In this document: positions 22,639-37,600 of the stretch, in pieces
How the letters are laid out: each line of letters begins with the position of its first letter
Numbering within the stretch: the first letter of the stretch is position 1
Origin: Larus michahellis
Taxonomy: Eukaryota > Chordata > Aves > Charadriiformes > Laridae
Length of the DNA: 64,000 nt
Assembly: GCF_964199755.1 (NCBI RefSeq)
Contig: NC_133906.1
Location: forward strand, 9,300,001-9,364,000
Direction of reading: 5' to 3'
Made by a program: the position numbers and the translations under genes
Notes under the pieces: model-generated
Seen by the model: only the letters and a program-made list of their open reading frames with translations
What the model was told of the DNA's origin: nothing
Databases searched by the model: none

Positions 22639-25600
22639 GTTGGGTCACGCTTTATTCCTTTCCTCCTCCTCCTCGCGGCGCTTTCCTCCCCCGCAGAAGA
22701 GCCCGGGCACCGGCCCTCGGGGAGGGAAGGGCCGTTGAACCGCCCGGGCTGAGGCTTGGTGTGGGAAATCTCGCCCTCGGCAGGTCTCAAAGGCGCAGGT
22801 TTGCCCAGAGCTCTTCCGTGTGCTCTGCCTTTTGATCCAGACTTGTTCAAAACCCAACCTGTGAAAGCTGCTACCTAAAAAATATCTGCCTGAAACTTTT
22901 CAGTAGCTTCCACTTAGGCGGGGTAGTGATGACCCATTGCATTAATTCCAAAAAGGATGCTGATGGTGACCCGCGTCTTGTAGGATCTGGAGAAAAATCG
23001 TTGCTGCTTTTTCAACAGATAAATGCTAAAGTTTGAGGAAAAGGCAGGATTCTATTCCCTGGCAGACTGTAGAGGAGCGAAAAGATGTACCGACATGGCT
23101 TGTAATGGCTTTTCTAGAAGTTAGTGAATCGTTTATGCACAGAGTAGAAAACCAGTAAAATGTCCTGCAATAAGCAAAATACTCCGGTTGCTGTGTGATG
23201 AACTGGTGCGTACTTGTACGGAGGGCAGGTAGAACTAAGGCTGTTCATTTACTTTTCACATTTCCTTAGGTAGGCTCCCAACTTTGGGGAAGTTCTAAAT
23301 GCAGTTTAGTAACTCTTCAGTTACTAAAGTCACAGCTAGCAAAGTTAACGTTTTGGACATTCTGTTCCCTTTGTTTTCTTTACAGGCGTTTAGCAATAAA
23401 TTATGTCAGGTGAGTTAATTGTTATCAGATCTCTGCGAGGAGCTTGGTTTGTTCTCATGTCCTCCAGCTGAGGCAGGTCTTCCTGGCCCTGTGGTGGGGG
23501 GAGGAATAACTGAGAGAATACAGCTGATGGGGTGTTAAAAGGTGAGGGGAAGCTGTGATTATATATATGTATATATTTTAATGTATTCACTACCATTTAA
23601 TCAACTCTTTCATTCTTCAGCCTGCTTTCTGGATGCATCTGATGACTCTAGATAGCTAAAACGTCTTTGCATGCGGATACTAACCTAGGCCAGCCGAAAT
23701 GACAAGAATTGTTTGAATTCAAAGAACCCGCAAAGAGGGAGAGGGGTCTCTGGGCTGCTGCAAGGAAGGTCTACAACTCTTCCTGCTTGGACGATTTTAA
23801 TCCTAATTCTGCTTGCCTTGTAAGGATTACCTTTCTTTTTGAAGGAAGGGCTACATGAGAATCCAGAGTGCAAATATATCAGGCAAAAATAATCACAGCC
23901 CCTTAAACTACTTTGTTTCACTTTTTGTGTTCCCCTCCCCACCACGTAATAGTCTGCAGAAACAACTCTTAAATTTATGTTGCTGAGGTCTGCTTTTTTT
24001 TAAGTCTAAAGCGTCAGAATTTCCTGTAGAATGTCGTGCAACTCCTCAAAAGGATCCTTCAGCAAAGTTTGGGAAGATAAGTAGTTTTGAAGTACAGAAT
24101 TCAGTTTTGTGAGCATGGACCAGTTTTAGGGATGCCTGTGGCCTTTGCGTAGAACAAAATAAGCTTCAATAGTGGTATCCCCATTCTAGGGTATTAGTGT
24201 GTTAGTGCATTATTAGTGTTTTAACATGCTAATACTGGAATATGGAAAATTCAGGCAATGGTACCCTCAAGCCTAAATGACCTCTCTGGTTTAAGATACT
24301 TGCTGAGGAGTCCTAGTCTGGAACAGTGTCTGTCTCTGGTCTTGGGTGAGAAGAAACAGGTCTTAGTTCCAGCACGTGAATCTGACAGGGAAGTTAAAGA
24401 TGTTAAGGGGTTGAAATGTGTGTTGCAGGCTATTCTGCTTTTTTTGAAGAACACACTTAAAGTCTGGGTTTAGGGTAAGGAATAAAATGTCCCTTTTAAA
24501 TAACATAACTCTTTTCCTGAAACAACTAAAGGAACGTGAGAAACACTGTTTTCTAAAATAATTTAAACACACAAACATAGATGTATGCTAGATGTATGCC
24601 TACAATGAAACAACCCAGGTTTACAACTGGAAAAAATGTTATGCCACTCTTCCCATCCCCCTAGCTGGATTTGGGAGTCCTTCTTAACCTCACTGAAAGC
24701 TGGTGTCCTTTGTGACAGATGATGTGTGCTGTATCTGATGGATATGTTCTGCATGAGAGCAGATACTGAATGCGTGCAGTATACCTGGCTTCTAATTCGG
24801 AGAGGGCTGAAAGATGCTGTGAGGCTTTGTGACTTCCCAAAGGCTCTAGCTCAACGCGGAGGAAATTATTAGCCCCTGAACTGTCTGACTAGTAAAATAT
24901 CTGTGCTGTGATTGTTGGGATGTAGTGTTAAGCTTAGCAGGACTGTTTTGTGTTAGTTATTTAGCGTGCTGACCTAGTGGAGCAAAACACTTAAATTCCA
25001 AAAGCGCTACACACATCCTTAGACTTTAAATGAAAGGTTAAAGCATTCCCCTGGATTAGGTCAGAACATTAAACCTGTTGCAAGACCGAGCCAGGAAGGA
25101 AAATGGATCATACTGTGCTTGTTTGTACTAGAAGAATCTCACACCAAAGGTGTTGTGTCGTATGCATTGACACTTTCTGGTACTTCAGCTACTTCTACAA
25201 CAGCCCTACGATACTGGTAATGGAAAGGTACTGGCTGTGCCACACAGCTGACTTCCACGTCAAAAATCAGAGACATCTCCGAATGGATGTGGGACTACTG
25301 CAGCATCCACGCAAAACTCTTCTGGCTGCTTCAGTAGCCCTGAACACTCCTCGAGTGTGGAACGCTGAGGAACAAGGCAGTGTTGGGGTTTGTTTGTTGT
25401 TAAAAGTTGAGGAAATACTTTGCTTTAGAAGGCTGTCTGAGTGTCCCAGAAATAAGTGATGTCTGTTTGCTACTCCTCCCCCATTTTTGTGCTTATGTTG
25501 GGTTGTTTCCTTCCAGGATATGTTCATTTCCTGTAATTAATGAGTATTACTAGAGCTGTTTGCATTTACCTTTTTATTTATCTCTTGCATAACTTCTCAG

Positions 25601-28600
25601 AGCAGGGCCAAACTTTACAGGACTTGTTGCTTATGAATTTAAAAGGTTAATAATCGTAACTTGATCTTCTTAAAGGTAGTCCAAATTACTGTCCACAGTT
25701 GCTTTTAGCCAGGTGAGGAGAGCTGATCCTCTTTCTGCTGAAAGCAAACAGCCCTTTGCTGTTAAGTGGTAAAAATGTCTGAGTGATTTCCTCAACGTGA
25801 AAGCTCCTCCCCACCTGTCCCCCACCTCCTCTTGGTTTAAAGATCTTAATGAGGAAATGCTGTTTACCACCATGATGTGTTTCATTCCGTTTTGAGGTGC
25901 AGTGTTTCCCTCGGCTTCGTCCATGGGTGTCAGTTTGGACTGCAGTCTCTGAAGGAGGAATAATTAATCCATACAGGGTTTGTTGTGAGGGGCCGTTTTC
26001 TTCACTAGCATTTGAGTACTGTCACTATAAATGCATTTCTTGCAGTTTTAAATCATCCTGTTACTAACTTTGTTCAGCTTCTTCCTCTTCTCCCTGCACC
26101 CAGCATATGTCCCTCTGTTTTCTGTAGTTGGGCCAAAGCATCTGGTTTACTTGACCCGCTGGTAGCGTGAAGGTCTGGATGTAACAGGTACTCTTTTATC
26201 CGTTAGTCTGCAAGTCCACTCTTGCCCTTGTTATTTTAAAAACTGGTCATCCCTCCAATGCTTAATTAATTAAATGGTAAGTCTGATATAGTCAGATCTG
26301 CCTGGTACAGCGTGAAACGGAGATTGGCGCAGACTAGAACAGTTACATTCTGAGCAGAGGGATGGCGTTAGGATAGTGTAGGTGCTGCTTCTGGGTTTTG
26401 TTTTTAAAACAAAATCTGGATGAGAACTTCAGGGGTCCCGGATACCTGTGGACATGCAAAAGGTTTTGTGCTCTCTTCCATTTCATTTAATAGAGAGGAT
26501 AAAACATCAACCTTTCATTCTGATGCATCCTTCCAGTTTGAATTGGCTGTAAAAGAAAGTAGGTGTAACATGCCTTGAGGTGTATTAATGTCAGGTTTTT
26601 TAATCCAAGACTGGCAGTCCAGCAGCAAAAGCATAATCCATTCACTTAATGGAAAACACACACAAAACCCCCTTGCTTCTGAAAATCAGCAACGATAGCA
26701 TTACTGGTTGTTAGCTGTAATTTGCGTATGTTGTAGATGGCAGCATGCATATGGGGCTGAAAGGAACAGGTGTCCTAATAAAGTACATGGTTATTCATGA
26801 TCTCTCTCCTTTTTTCCTTAAAGTTGGAATTTCAATTTTCACACTCCTTTCTCTGATCTTTCTCAGATTAGCTGCTGAACTTCTGAATGCTTTGAAGTGT
26901 GTAAGAAGGACTTAATGAAATAATTGATAAAATACCACAGTGGAACATGTGAAGTAGTGGATTTTCAAGCACAATACTAGTTCAACTTTCCCGCAAATTT
27001 TGAATGCCTGGGACTGTTGTGAGGACGCTGAAGGGTAGAGTGGATTCAAACACAAAAAGCTTTTACGTACAGTTGAAATACTGTCTTGGTCTGCTACAGG
27101 ATTTTTGTGTGACATCTCAGTAGTATGCCTGAAGTGTCTACACTAACTCAAATCTCAAGGAGTGGAGTCTGTATTTATCTGTAGATATTCTGAAAGACAG
27201 AAGTGGATGATAGGGGAGATGCAGGAAGAGCACAAAATATAGTCTGAGATGGTCTTTAACCTAGGTAGAGGGGGGGAAAACTACTGAAGGTTCTTTGCAA
27301 GAATAAGTGAAACAACCCAGTGTAAACCAAAGTCATTGAATGGGTTGGAACTTGAGGTTCTGTTTTACGTGGCCAGAGTTCTGGTCCTTTGTGGGAGATA
27401 CACTTGAATTTGCTGCTCCTTTTGAATGTCCAGGAACAGTGGTAAAACAGAACAAATCCTTAATTTATGCTGTTTCATTCACGCACCAGTGGAATGTATC
27501 ATAAATCAGTAAGGGTAGCTGCTGGCAGCACTGATCTAGGCAGTGTAACGAGTGTGTTTAAGCTGCTTCTCTTCTACCTGATTGGTCACTGTTGATTGAG
27601 GGTGAAAACAAAGGATATGTTGCCCATGTACCCTTCCTTATTAGAAAATCTCTGATTTTAAACTTTCACTGGAAATAATGAGAGGAACTGTCTGATGACA
27701 TCCTTTTTGAAATGTGGTTCTGTCAGGTTTGTCTCTTCCTCCTACGTAGTGCCAGGTGCTGTGCAAGACTGGCACTTCTAAAACCTGATTAAGACTTGTC
27801 TGAAACAGCCAAAAGTTGCTTAAGTAATTGGAAACGCTGTAACTTTCAGGAGTCTGAGAGATATGGTTATGGCAAGGCTGAAAAGAGGAGTAATAGATCA
27901 TGCAGTGAATCCTAGACTGTCCATTATTGCTGTATCTTCTAACAGGTATAACCATGGGCCTCTGTTACAAGGCGGCGTAGCTTGTGCTTGCACAGATGAC
28001 GTGGCTGTTTTTGGAGACTGACCATGCGTTTCTGCTCTGCAAGGAAACACATCCCGCTGGCTGTTCCCCAAGAGCACTGCCCTGTCAGTTATCTTTGCCC
28101 TTCCCTTAGAGTTTTTGTGGCCAACGTGAAGATTAGTAAAAGCTAAACGCATCAGCTGTACTCGCTGTCAGACTGTTCACAAACACACTAACTCTTACCT
28201 TTCTGACCGATTAATTAAACTGCAGTCATCTGCCTAAGCACAGAAACGCTTACCAGCAAGTTTCCTATGAATGATTTTGTTACTGGAAGGCGTAGTGCTG
28301 CAGCCAGCGCAGAGGCAGAAGGATTGGTTTTGTGGGGGAGAGAGCATAGCGTGGCATCGACAGCAGAATTAAATTGGTAGCCTGCTACCTAGTCTAATGC
28401 AAAGAAGCATGCAGAGTGCTTTGAATTTTCAAACTCCTATTAAAAAAATAGTATATTCTAAATTTTTATTTCTATATCATCTTCTTGCCTGCATAAATAA
28501 TGGATTATAGAGGGGTTAGCTTTTAGTGGTTTCTCATGTGTGGTGCAATAATCGTATGGAAGAGATCAATTTGTCACCTTTCTTCCACTGCTGGAAAACT

Positions 28601-31600
28601 GTTTGCTTAGAACACAAAACAGGAAGGAGTTTGTCTCTTTCAAAGAACAAGTGTTAATGGCCTGCTAGATAAGCTTTCCCTTTATTTTTCATCTACAGGC
28701 ATTTCTTTTTCTGGTTCTAATGCCAACAACTTCGCAGTATTTTTTATTCCTACTTAAGGATTTTTTTTAAGAATCTGGTGGAGGTCACGTACACGCAATT
28801 TTTCCAGAACTTACAACATACAGAGGGCTAAATGATTGCCAAAGTTACCATGGTTTTTTACTGGTTTTCTGACTTAAATACTCAGTAGCCTGCCCCTGCC
28901 CCCCCCTTTTTTTTTTTTTTAGTGTTTTATATTGACACCACACAAGTGGTGTCTTGGGTTTATATACTTTTCCACTGGATTAATAAGAATCATGGAGAAC
29001 TTGTTGAAATTTAAGTTATACTTCACTGTGTATCTTTGTTCATCAGCTGGATCCTAACTTTTTCGGATTTTGGGTTAGGATCAGTGGTGAACATCTGTGA
29101 GCCCTGGTGGCAGGGACCATACGCTGCATTCTGTTTACATACCCAGAAACAGAAGTAGGTAAGATTTAAAAAGAATAATAACGAGAGAAATGTGAAGTTC
29201 GTAGTAGTAAATGAAACCTGTGTCTGTGTAGGGGGGTATTGCAACAGCTGTTTCTAGATGAACAGGCTGTACTGTTACTGAGTAGCTGTGGTTTAGGTGC
29301 TTCATTTTGCTCCAAAGATGAGAGGGTAATTTACCTGGCGGTCCACAGAGGATGTAGCTCTCTGGAGATGCTGGTGTGCAGCAGCTGGTACCTCGCAGCT
29401 GAGGTGGCTGGTGCTTAGAGAGGGAGGAGGGCAGTAAGAAACACCGGAGCTGTTGGGGGGAGTCAGGAGATGCTGCGTGTTTGACCCGTGGCACAGAACA
29501 GATCCTGACTGAAGTCCAAGCCCACCAACATGGTGGAAAACCAGATTCAGTTAGCATCTCCCCGAATTTCAGAACCCAAGGCATACTTTGTTACAGGGTT
29601 TCATTTCCCTTGTCAAAAAGCCTGTAAGTTTTTCTAAAATACCTTGATGAATTCCACTTTTGTTCTGGGAACTGACTGCCTTTGTGTGACTTATTACCAT
29701 AATGTCACATCACTTGCTAACTCTTCTACTGCTAACTTTTTCCTCCTGACTGCTTGTCAGTTCATTACTGGCGCTGTATCAGTGGGAGAACAGTTTTACT
29801 GAAAAGAAATTGGACAGAAAAAAATGTACCCGTGGAATTTCTTGCCATGTTGAACACCAAACCATCTGATGTGGTACTCTGATGAAGATAAGTGCTGGGT
29901 AGAGTGGCCTGTACCAGCTGCGGCTTTCCCGGAGCTGGAGGAAGTGATCCTGTTTTCTTCTCCTCCACTTTCATCGCTGTTTGGCTGATTTAGTTCAAAT
30001 GGCCAGTGAAAGCCTAACCTTCCTGGGCTTGCTCAAAAGCTTTAGTTTAAGTCTTGCTGCCTAGTGTCTCCTTTAGGGATGGATTCTGAAGTGCATTTGC
30101 TCAGCCCAGTTACAGAACCATCCAAACCAGACCAAATCTTGTCTCCTGAGCTCAGGTAATGGATGGTGCCGGTCAGGTTACTGGTGTTGAGCTGTGTCTC
30201 TGCGGTGAATGAATGGCTCATGTCTGGAGCCTGGCTGTCTTTCAGATGTGATTGCTGAGGATGATTTGTCGTCTTTAACAACACTTTAAAATGTTTACAC
30301 TGATTCCCTTCTTTTGGAAGGTCAGGTCTTGAAGCTGGTAGGTGGCAGCTTGAAAATTGTCTACAGCTTAACACTGTCTCTCAGTCCAAGCCTTACTTTT
30401 CAGGTTTTGAGATTAAGTGATGATCCCTTTAAATGCTGGGTTCTGACTTTCTGGAGGCTTTTTTGTGGAGAGACACCGATCAATAAGTCGAGCAAAGCTT
30501 GTTAAGTAATTTCCAAGACACCTGTGAGCCTCTTACGTGCTGCTGCTTTTAGCATTTCAATGTGGGAACTGCTCAGTAGCCCGAAGCCAAGTTGCTGAAG
30601 TAGATACGGATGAACAGGTCAAAGATAAGCAGAAGCAGCATGTGAAAGGGCAGTTCCAGCAGGCAGCAGGACTCCCGGTTTCTTTTCAGTTGCTTTACTG
30701 GAAAAAATTTAGAGGAAAAAATTACGCAATGGAAAGGATTTATTTTATTCTTACTCCCCAAAAGTTCATTTTCTTTTCGTAGTGTTGTATTTGCTGATCC
30801 TGCATTACTATCCCCAAAGCAGCAACGGCATTTTTTGAAATCAGTCTTTTTTTTTTTTTTTTCTCTTGATGAACTTATGCTAAAGGAGCCTGTGGGGGGT
30901 TGATGGAAGCGGGCGCATACCCACAGCCGTTTTGATAACTAAGGCTGCTATTCACCTCTGGGATCGTTAGTTACACTGTGTACAACTTGCTTTCCTATAA
31001 AAGAAAATCTCATCATTTCAGACTGATCTGTGAGTGTAAAAGCAGTGCTATTGAACTACTCAGTAGCTGCTTCATGCTACGTGGTGCAGGGCAAGGCTCT
31101 TGCCTATACACAGATAATGACCCTGGATCAATTAATACCTAGGAATTTGATCTTATAAGAAGCCACAGCATGTGTCTCTGTTCCTCCTAACCTTAATCCT
31201 GAAGTTGAACCTTGTCTGTGCTGTCAAGTCTTGTTATACAGAACCCCACGTGCAGTTTTTTGGTGAAAAAAAAAAAAAAATGAGAATGCCTTTCACTTAC
31301 ACCCTTTACTAGTAACCGATTTCCAAAAAATAACAACAACAACAAAATGCAGATGTTTTACAGGAGAGTAAGTGTCTGCGTTAAACCCCTAGCAGAATAA
31401 TCCCATTGGCTTAAATTCAGTGCTTTGACTGGTCTTTGAATTTTCTAGTGCAATGGGCTGTGTAGGGGTAGTTCTGGCCTCTGAGCATCTCAGTTTCGGA
31501 TGCAAATCTCTGGATCTCTGCTTTCATTCTGAGCCTCTAATGCTCACCCACTGAACTGTAACATTTAGACATGTCAGATTTTTTGACTAGATGTATAACT

Positions 31601-34600
31601 GGAGTTACTGTGTATTTCTTGCATTTGTTGTTATGGTCTAAAAAGTAAATTTCACATGAAATATGTACGCTGACTTCAAAGTATATAGTGTAATTTTTCT
31701 GTGAGACTTAGCTGTTGAAACAGGAAAAAATACTTATTTTCAAAAAATACAACTTGAAGCTCCTGTGAGTCGCCTAGAAGAACAAAATATTTCAGAGGTA
31801 AAATTGCCACCTGATCTCATGATAGCTTGGGCTTTTTGTAGACATATTAAAAAAATTGCAGTTATTTTAACTGATGTAAGCACTGAGCTTGAAACCATTT
31901 CTGCCAGAACATTTATGTTATGGGTATGCTGTGAATTCCTGCTCTGAACGTGTGTATGTCAATTGTACTGATGGATTGAAATCTCTGTACATAAGGCAAT
32001 AGAAAAATCAAATTTATGGTTTTTTTCTGAGTATAAAACAACAGGGGGGAACACGTTCCATTGTCTCCCTGCTTTGTAAATTGTTACTGGTGGGCGATTT
32101 CTTTATAATCCCCCAGTAAAGGCTGTCCCAGGTTTCAAAGGGCTGTTTGCCTGTCCACAGCATGTGTCTGTTCAGTCCGGAATGTGTTTTTTTTCCACTG
32201 ACTTTCTTAAAAAAGGCCTGGGAAGCAATCATCCGTAACAGCGCTCGGTTTGCTGTCTTTGTAAGCTGCTTCTCGTTCTGGAGCTGCCCTGGTTCCCAGT
32301 TACGCGCCCCTCTGAGCCAGACTGTGCAGCTATTTTCTCCTGATAAGTTGAACCTCCTCGTGGAATGTCTCCTTCCAGGGGATGAAAGGACAGTGGGCAG
32401 CCACCGCGCCAGCTGGGCAAGGTGATGCCTCTTACTTCTGTAAATGGGGTAGCCAGTGCAGACACTTCCCCTGAACACTCTTTTCTTTTTTTTTTCTTTA
32501 AAAAAAACCCAAAACACCAAAACCAAACCTCCTGATTTATTTAGTAGAATTAACTGCTATGTACTGCTTTGTATTCCACTATAAAATACATTTATCTTGC
32601 AGCACTGTACTACTGCTAACTTATTTTCAAGTATACGTAATACAAACCCAACATATTGCCATGACAAATTACTGAGAGATACACCTTGCTGAAATGGTAT
32701 TTTTCTAATCCATGCCTGTCAACATGTATTCAGCCCATTTTAATTCTAGCCTGGCTGTAGTAACTGTGTTAGTATATGACCATGTCTAAAGGGAGAAAGT
32801 GTCAACTTTTAAGTGGCATTAGATTGTTGCAGATATTCCCAAGGATCTTCACTCCTTCCCTTAACCTTCTCTTTGCATAATGGCTACAAACTTGTGTGTA
32901 AAAACCCTTGCAGGTGAAGATCTAGCGTAGGTAGACCAAAACCATATATAATTCTGCCTCTAAAATGAAAATTTGTATATTACATGTGAAATACAGTCTG
33001 TCAGTTCAATAATTAGGTTTTATAATGCTGAAATAGGTTACTATAAAAAATACTGGAATTTGCTATAATTAGAAAAGCCTAATCATTCTCGGGTTTTTTT
33101 TTTGATTCTTAATGTCTACTTTTGTTTCTTGCTGTATCCATGCACCATATGAAATTTTTTAAATGTTAGATAGGTGTTATTTATTATAAAGACCTAGGCA
33201 TTTTTTTTTGTCACAAGATGTAGTAACTTGGGCAACTGATGAAGGGGCAATATCAGAGAAATGTATCTTGCCTATGAAACTGTTAAAACCTTAATTAACA
33301 GTCCACTTTAGGTGAACAAACTTAAAACAGAATCCTTCAGGAATGATTTTCATGGCTAAGAAGTTTGGAGTTCTGTAGAAAGCAACAGCAGGTTGTTCCT
33401 GGGTTGCAGCGTTTGACCACGTGTTTAATGCTTGTGAGGAAAGTGGGTGGATGACCAAAGTATTAGAGGTTAACTGACTGCCGAAACATGCAGTAATCCA
33501 GCCCCGATTTGTGTGTCAATCGCAGTGCCGAGCATTTGCCATAGCAGGTGGTGGGTGTTGGTTTGGGATTGCAGACACTGAAATGGTATTTGTTTCAGTA
33601 CATCTCTCCCCCCCTCCCTTTTTTTTTTCCCCCAAAGGAACTTAAGTTGCCTGCGTATAAGGCTCGTTCACCGCAGATTGGGATGCGCCGATACTTCATT
33701 GATCTCTTGACTGTCCTCAGCAACCGTTGCAATCTCTGCCCTACAGCCCGGCATCTCGCTATCTATTTATTGGACCTCTTTATGGATCGCTACGATATCA
33801 CTGTCAAGCAGCTGCACATCATCTCATTTGCCTGTCTTCTCCTAGCAAGTAAGTTGCCTGCTGTTTATTAAGGTGCTTTTTTTTTTTCTGAGCAGATGGT
33901 TGTTTTCTTTATATATCATGTGCTGTTTTCACTGTGTTAACAGCTTCCACCTACTTAGGGTAAGGCCTAATGAAGTCCCAAGTGAAGGCATAAAGCAGTC
34001 TGTTAATAAACTCTGCTCAACCGCATAGCTTGCATTACACATCTATATGCTGCTGTTTAATGCGCAGAGAAAGTTTTGGCAACTGAAGCTGGGTCAGCGG
34101 AAGGGGACAATGAAGATCAGGGAGGGATGGGGTGGGAAGAAAGTGGCAAGACTGGGAGAGGTTAGTTCCAAGGAAGAGTTGGCAGTAGGGAATGGCATCC
34201 GTGTAACACACAGCCTCTCCTGGAGACGCGTCCTTGGACAGTCTGTACCTCTGTTATGATCACTGGGCGTAATCAGTTCCTTGCAGATCACAGGTTTCTT
34301 ATAACAGGGGCCAAAGGAAAATCTGCTGGTGCAATGGAGGGGATTGGGGCTAGGGCTGGTTTGTAAATTGTTATGAAAATTTTTGTGTACCCTTAATTTC
34401 AAACACATCAGAGTGAATGAAATAGCAGGTTCAGGTAGCCTGGAGGCTGATTCCTGCTCAGAGGTGCACTCCTTCAGCTTTCACACCATCTCTTTTTTTT
34501 TTTTTTTAGTAACCTCGTAACTACAAGATGCCTTGCAGCATTGCTAGTTTTTTTGAGTTTGTTGTTTTGGTTTGGTTTTTTAAATTATTTTCCCAAGTGC

Positions 34601-37600
34601 ATGGATAAATGTTACCTTCAGGAAAAGAGACTAGGATTTTCTGTAGATACATTTGACAATTTTAAGTATACCCCTCCTCCATTTCTCCCCAGCTTAAAAG
34701 TGATGCTTCAACAGTTCTAATAACCTCTTATTTGGATTTAGAGGAAGAATTTATAGCTATAGTTTACATTTCCAGTGCTATGCAGATAGGATGAAAATGG
34801 TACCCTCAAACTTTGTATGACTTGTCAGTGTTGGTACACTGGTAAGGTCTTGGGCAGAGGTTCACTATATGAGATTGGGAGAGCTGGACTAGCTGACTTT
34901 GGTAGTTTCTAGGATTTAAAAAAAGCAAAAAAGCTTTAAAGATTTTTTCCTTATGTAAATGCAACTTTAGGCCACCTCTATGCAACTGTGAAGCAAAAGG
35001 AAGTTCACAAACTGCCCTATGATAACACTGGAGGGAAATGTTTTGCAACTTCTGCCTATTTAAAAAAAAAAAATTCACTTAAAAGAGCAAGCCTAAGCCT
35101 AGTGAGCAAATGAGTGTGAGAATCTTCTTATAACTAAGATTAGAGCAATGCAGTAGCATGTATACGTTCTGATCCAGAATTAAATCATCCCTTACAAGGA
35201 GGGGAAAAAGTCTTTTACTGTAAAGGCAGCTTTCCTACCAACATGTAGAAACAAAACATTAACAGTTGAACCAAAGCAGTTTTGCACAAAATTAATGCCT
35301 AATTAACTTCTATAGATAAGGTTTAAAATGCTAGGGCCCAGTTTGGAGACTTTTGGGACCATAGTGAGCTCTGTTGTTTACTGTCTGGGCCATCTTACTG
35401 TGCAGTAAGGATATTCTTTTTTGGTATGTGTAGTTCAAAGTGACGCGAGTCAAGTCAGGAAAAACCACTTTACAGTAAATGGGAATTCCTGTGTTTAGTT
35501 TGTTACTTTCAGAATTATATGAAATGGAAGAAAACTTTTACTATGACTTTTAAAAAATGTTTTGTAGTACAAGATTCTAAGTCAGAAGTATCAGCCTGAA
35601 GTCACCTTGAAAGTTCTCATTGTAGCAAAGAAGAATAAAACTAGTCCCTTGTCTGTTACTGCAAATGCAGTAATTAGAGCTTCCCGCAAAGCATTACTGT
35701 AGGAAGTTGCACAGTTTTTCAGCAGAGGATTGCAGCAAAAGTGCTCTTCAGGCTGTGTTGCAACGCACTTGTACTTTTAAAAAATGATAGACTGTAGAGA
35801 GCAAAAACTATCTTTTTTATTTTTAAGTAGTTGTGGTGTTTACATCATATCAAGATGTTTAATGCAGACTGTCTTTCAATAATTGTTACAAACACACTTT
35901 GAGAAACTCTGGGTTTTGTTCTTGATTGCTTCCTTAGAAAGGAGCAAGAGATTGAGTACTGTGCAGACCACAAGCAAGATGAGGTACAGTTAGAGGCAAA
36001 ATTACTTATTCCCACAAATTACTGTGTGGGGTTTTTTGGGGTTGGGAGGGGCATAATAGAGAAGCTTTGAGATGCAACAAACTTCTAAGCTAAATGCCAG
36101 TTGAGGACAATTTTTAAGCTCAGAGAAATTGTTGTAAACTTGTGTTTAGCTTTGAAGTTTGTTGCTTCTATCTTGGATGTAAAGGATCTCAAAAGCTTGT
36201 CTCTCTTTTTTTCCTTTACCTACAAACATTGCCATCGCCTGTTTTTTGATAGCACACAACAGCCATGCTGTCGCGATGGAGAACGCAGCATTTTGCCAGA
36301 TGTCCATTAGTTAGCTGGAGCTAATTTCTCTTGCTGTGTTCTAGAAATTAATTTTGACTGGCTCATCGGTTTCCCCCGATGGGGGAACTGGATGAAGATA
36401 GTGCTTCCCACTTTGGTAATAACTGTGAAATTGATGAGGGAGTGAGACGATAATAGTGTTCCAAACAAATAGCACTAGCAGCCAAGTCATGCTCAGCCTG
36501 AACTTGCTGCAGTTGAGGGGAATGTGGGTGTGTGTCCATCGAATCATCCAGTTGTTCACTAGCCAGATGTATGTTTCTTTGCAGTGTATGCACAGTGTGA
36601 TTATTGGAGAAGGCCTCTGGAAATTCCTGCCAGATAGTTTAGCTCCTCAAAAGAGCTATAAAAGCTTTTAAGTTTACTGATGCCATCAATGGTTATTATT
36701 TCCTCTGAATCAGTTCTGAAAAAGAATGGTAAAAATTGTTCACAGCGATCTAGAGGTAAGCTGATATCGATTGGGAGAGGGAAGGAAAAGTTGCTGGAAA
36801 AATTGATGTCACAGTTACTTTAGGAATGTATTTAGAATAGTCTGTCTCTTTCACTTGCATTAAGGGAAACTTCATGATCAAATCAGAATCATAAACTAAA
36901 CATGTTTTTGTAATACAGAAAGACCTGGTCCACATGGGATGTTTTGGCCAGGTATGTTATTTGAAGACAGAGGACCTCCTTTTGACGTCCAGCTGTGGTA
37001 ATACAAGAGGCTGTAGGTTCCTGCTGCTGCAAGAGCATTAGCGAAGTCCAGTGGTTTTAATTGCTCAAGACAATCCATCTGTCCCTCGCTAGACTGCTTC
37101 AAGCAATTGGGCTGGTTGACTGCTGTTAGGTCAGGGAGATGCTGGCTTTTGGTGAGACATAACGCTGGGCAGCTGGGACTGGTGGGCTTCAGACAAGCCA
37201 GCTGGATCGAGAGCAGGGTAGTTAGCAGTAGAGCTGCACAGAAGCCAGGATTGCTGTCTCCGCACTTGGCTACGGATGGATGCTCTTTTTGCAAACAGAT
37301 AAGCGACTGAAAATGTTACTACTTTCCTTTTCTCTGAAAGCACCTCAATGCTTTGAGTGAGCTCTGATTTTTCTCCAGAAAAAATCAGCTGGCTGATGCT
37401 TTCAGGAAGTGGATTGATTTAGTTTAACTAATGTTTTGCCTGAAGGGGAATTGAGGAACCTTCAGTTCACCTCACCTGACAGGGGAGAGGGCAGCCCCTG
37501 GTAGAGGAGCACTGTTGAGCAGCAGCAGATTGCAATGTTCTAAACTGTGTCTTCATCGGGAGCCCGAAGTGCTCTGTTAGAGAAAGGGATTGTGTAAAGA

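Larger units (their letters stand above)
22010..22760 (+). promoter_or_regulatory. CCNJL: CpG island promoter of CCNJL
   Basis: The stretch is dense in CpG and GC from about 22.01 to 22.76 kb, and the CCNJL start codon (22576) lies inside it. There is no TATA box at a suitable distance, but there are several GGCGGG (Sp1-type) strings around 22437-22465. A G-quadruplex-capable run (22428-22449) and an AT-rich insert (22387-22426) are embedded in it. This is the usual form of a broad housekeeping-type promoter. The transcription start cannot be fixed from sequence. Confidence 0.75.

Noticed and set aside
34880-34925. Faint CR1-like 3' end (GAGCTGGACTAGCTGAC...)
   Set aside because: Only a handful of bases agree with CR1 and there is no ATTCTATG tail; too diverged to call.
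36896-37294. 132-codon minus-strand open frame in CCNJL intron 2
   Set aside because: No domain or homologue recognised; the opposite strand is also open over part of it.
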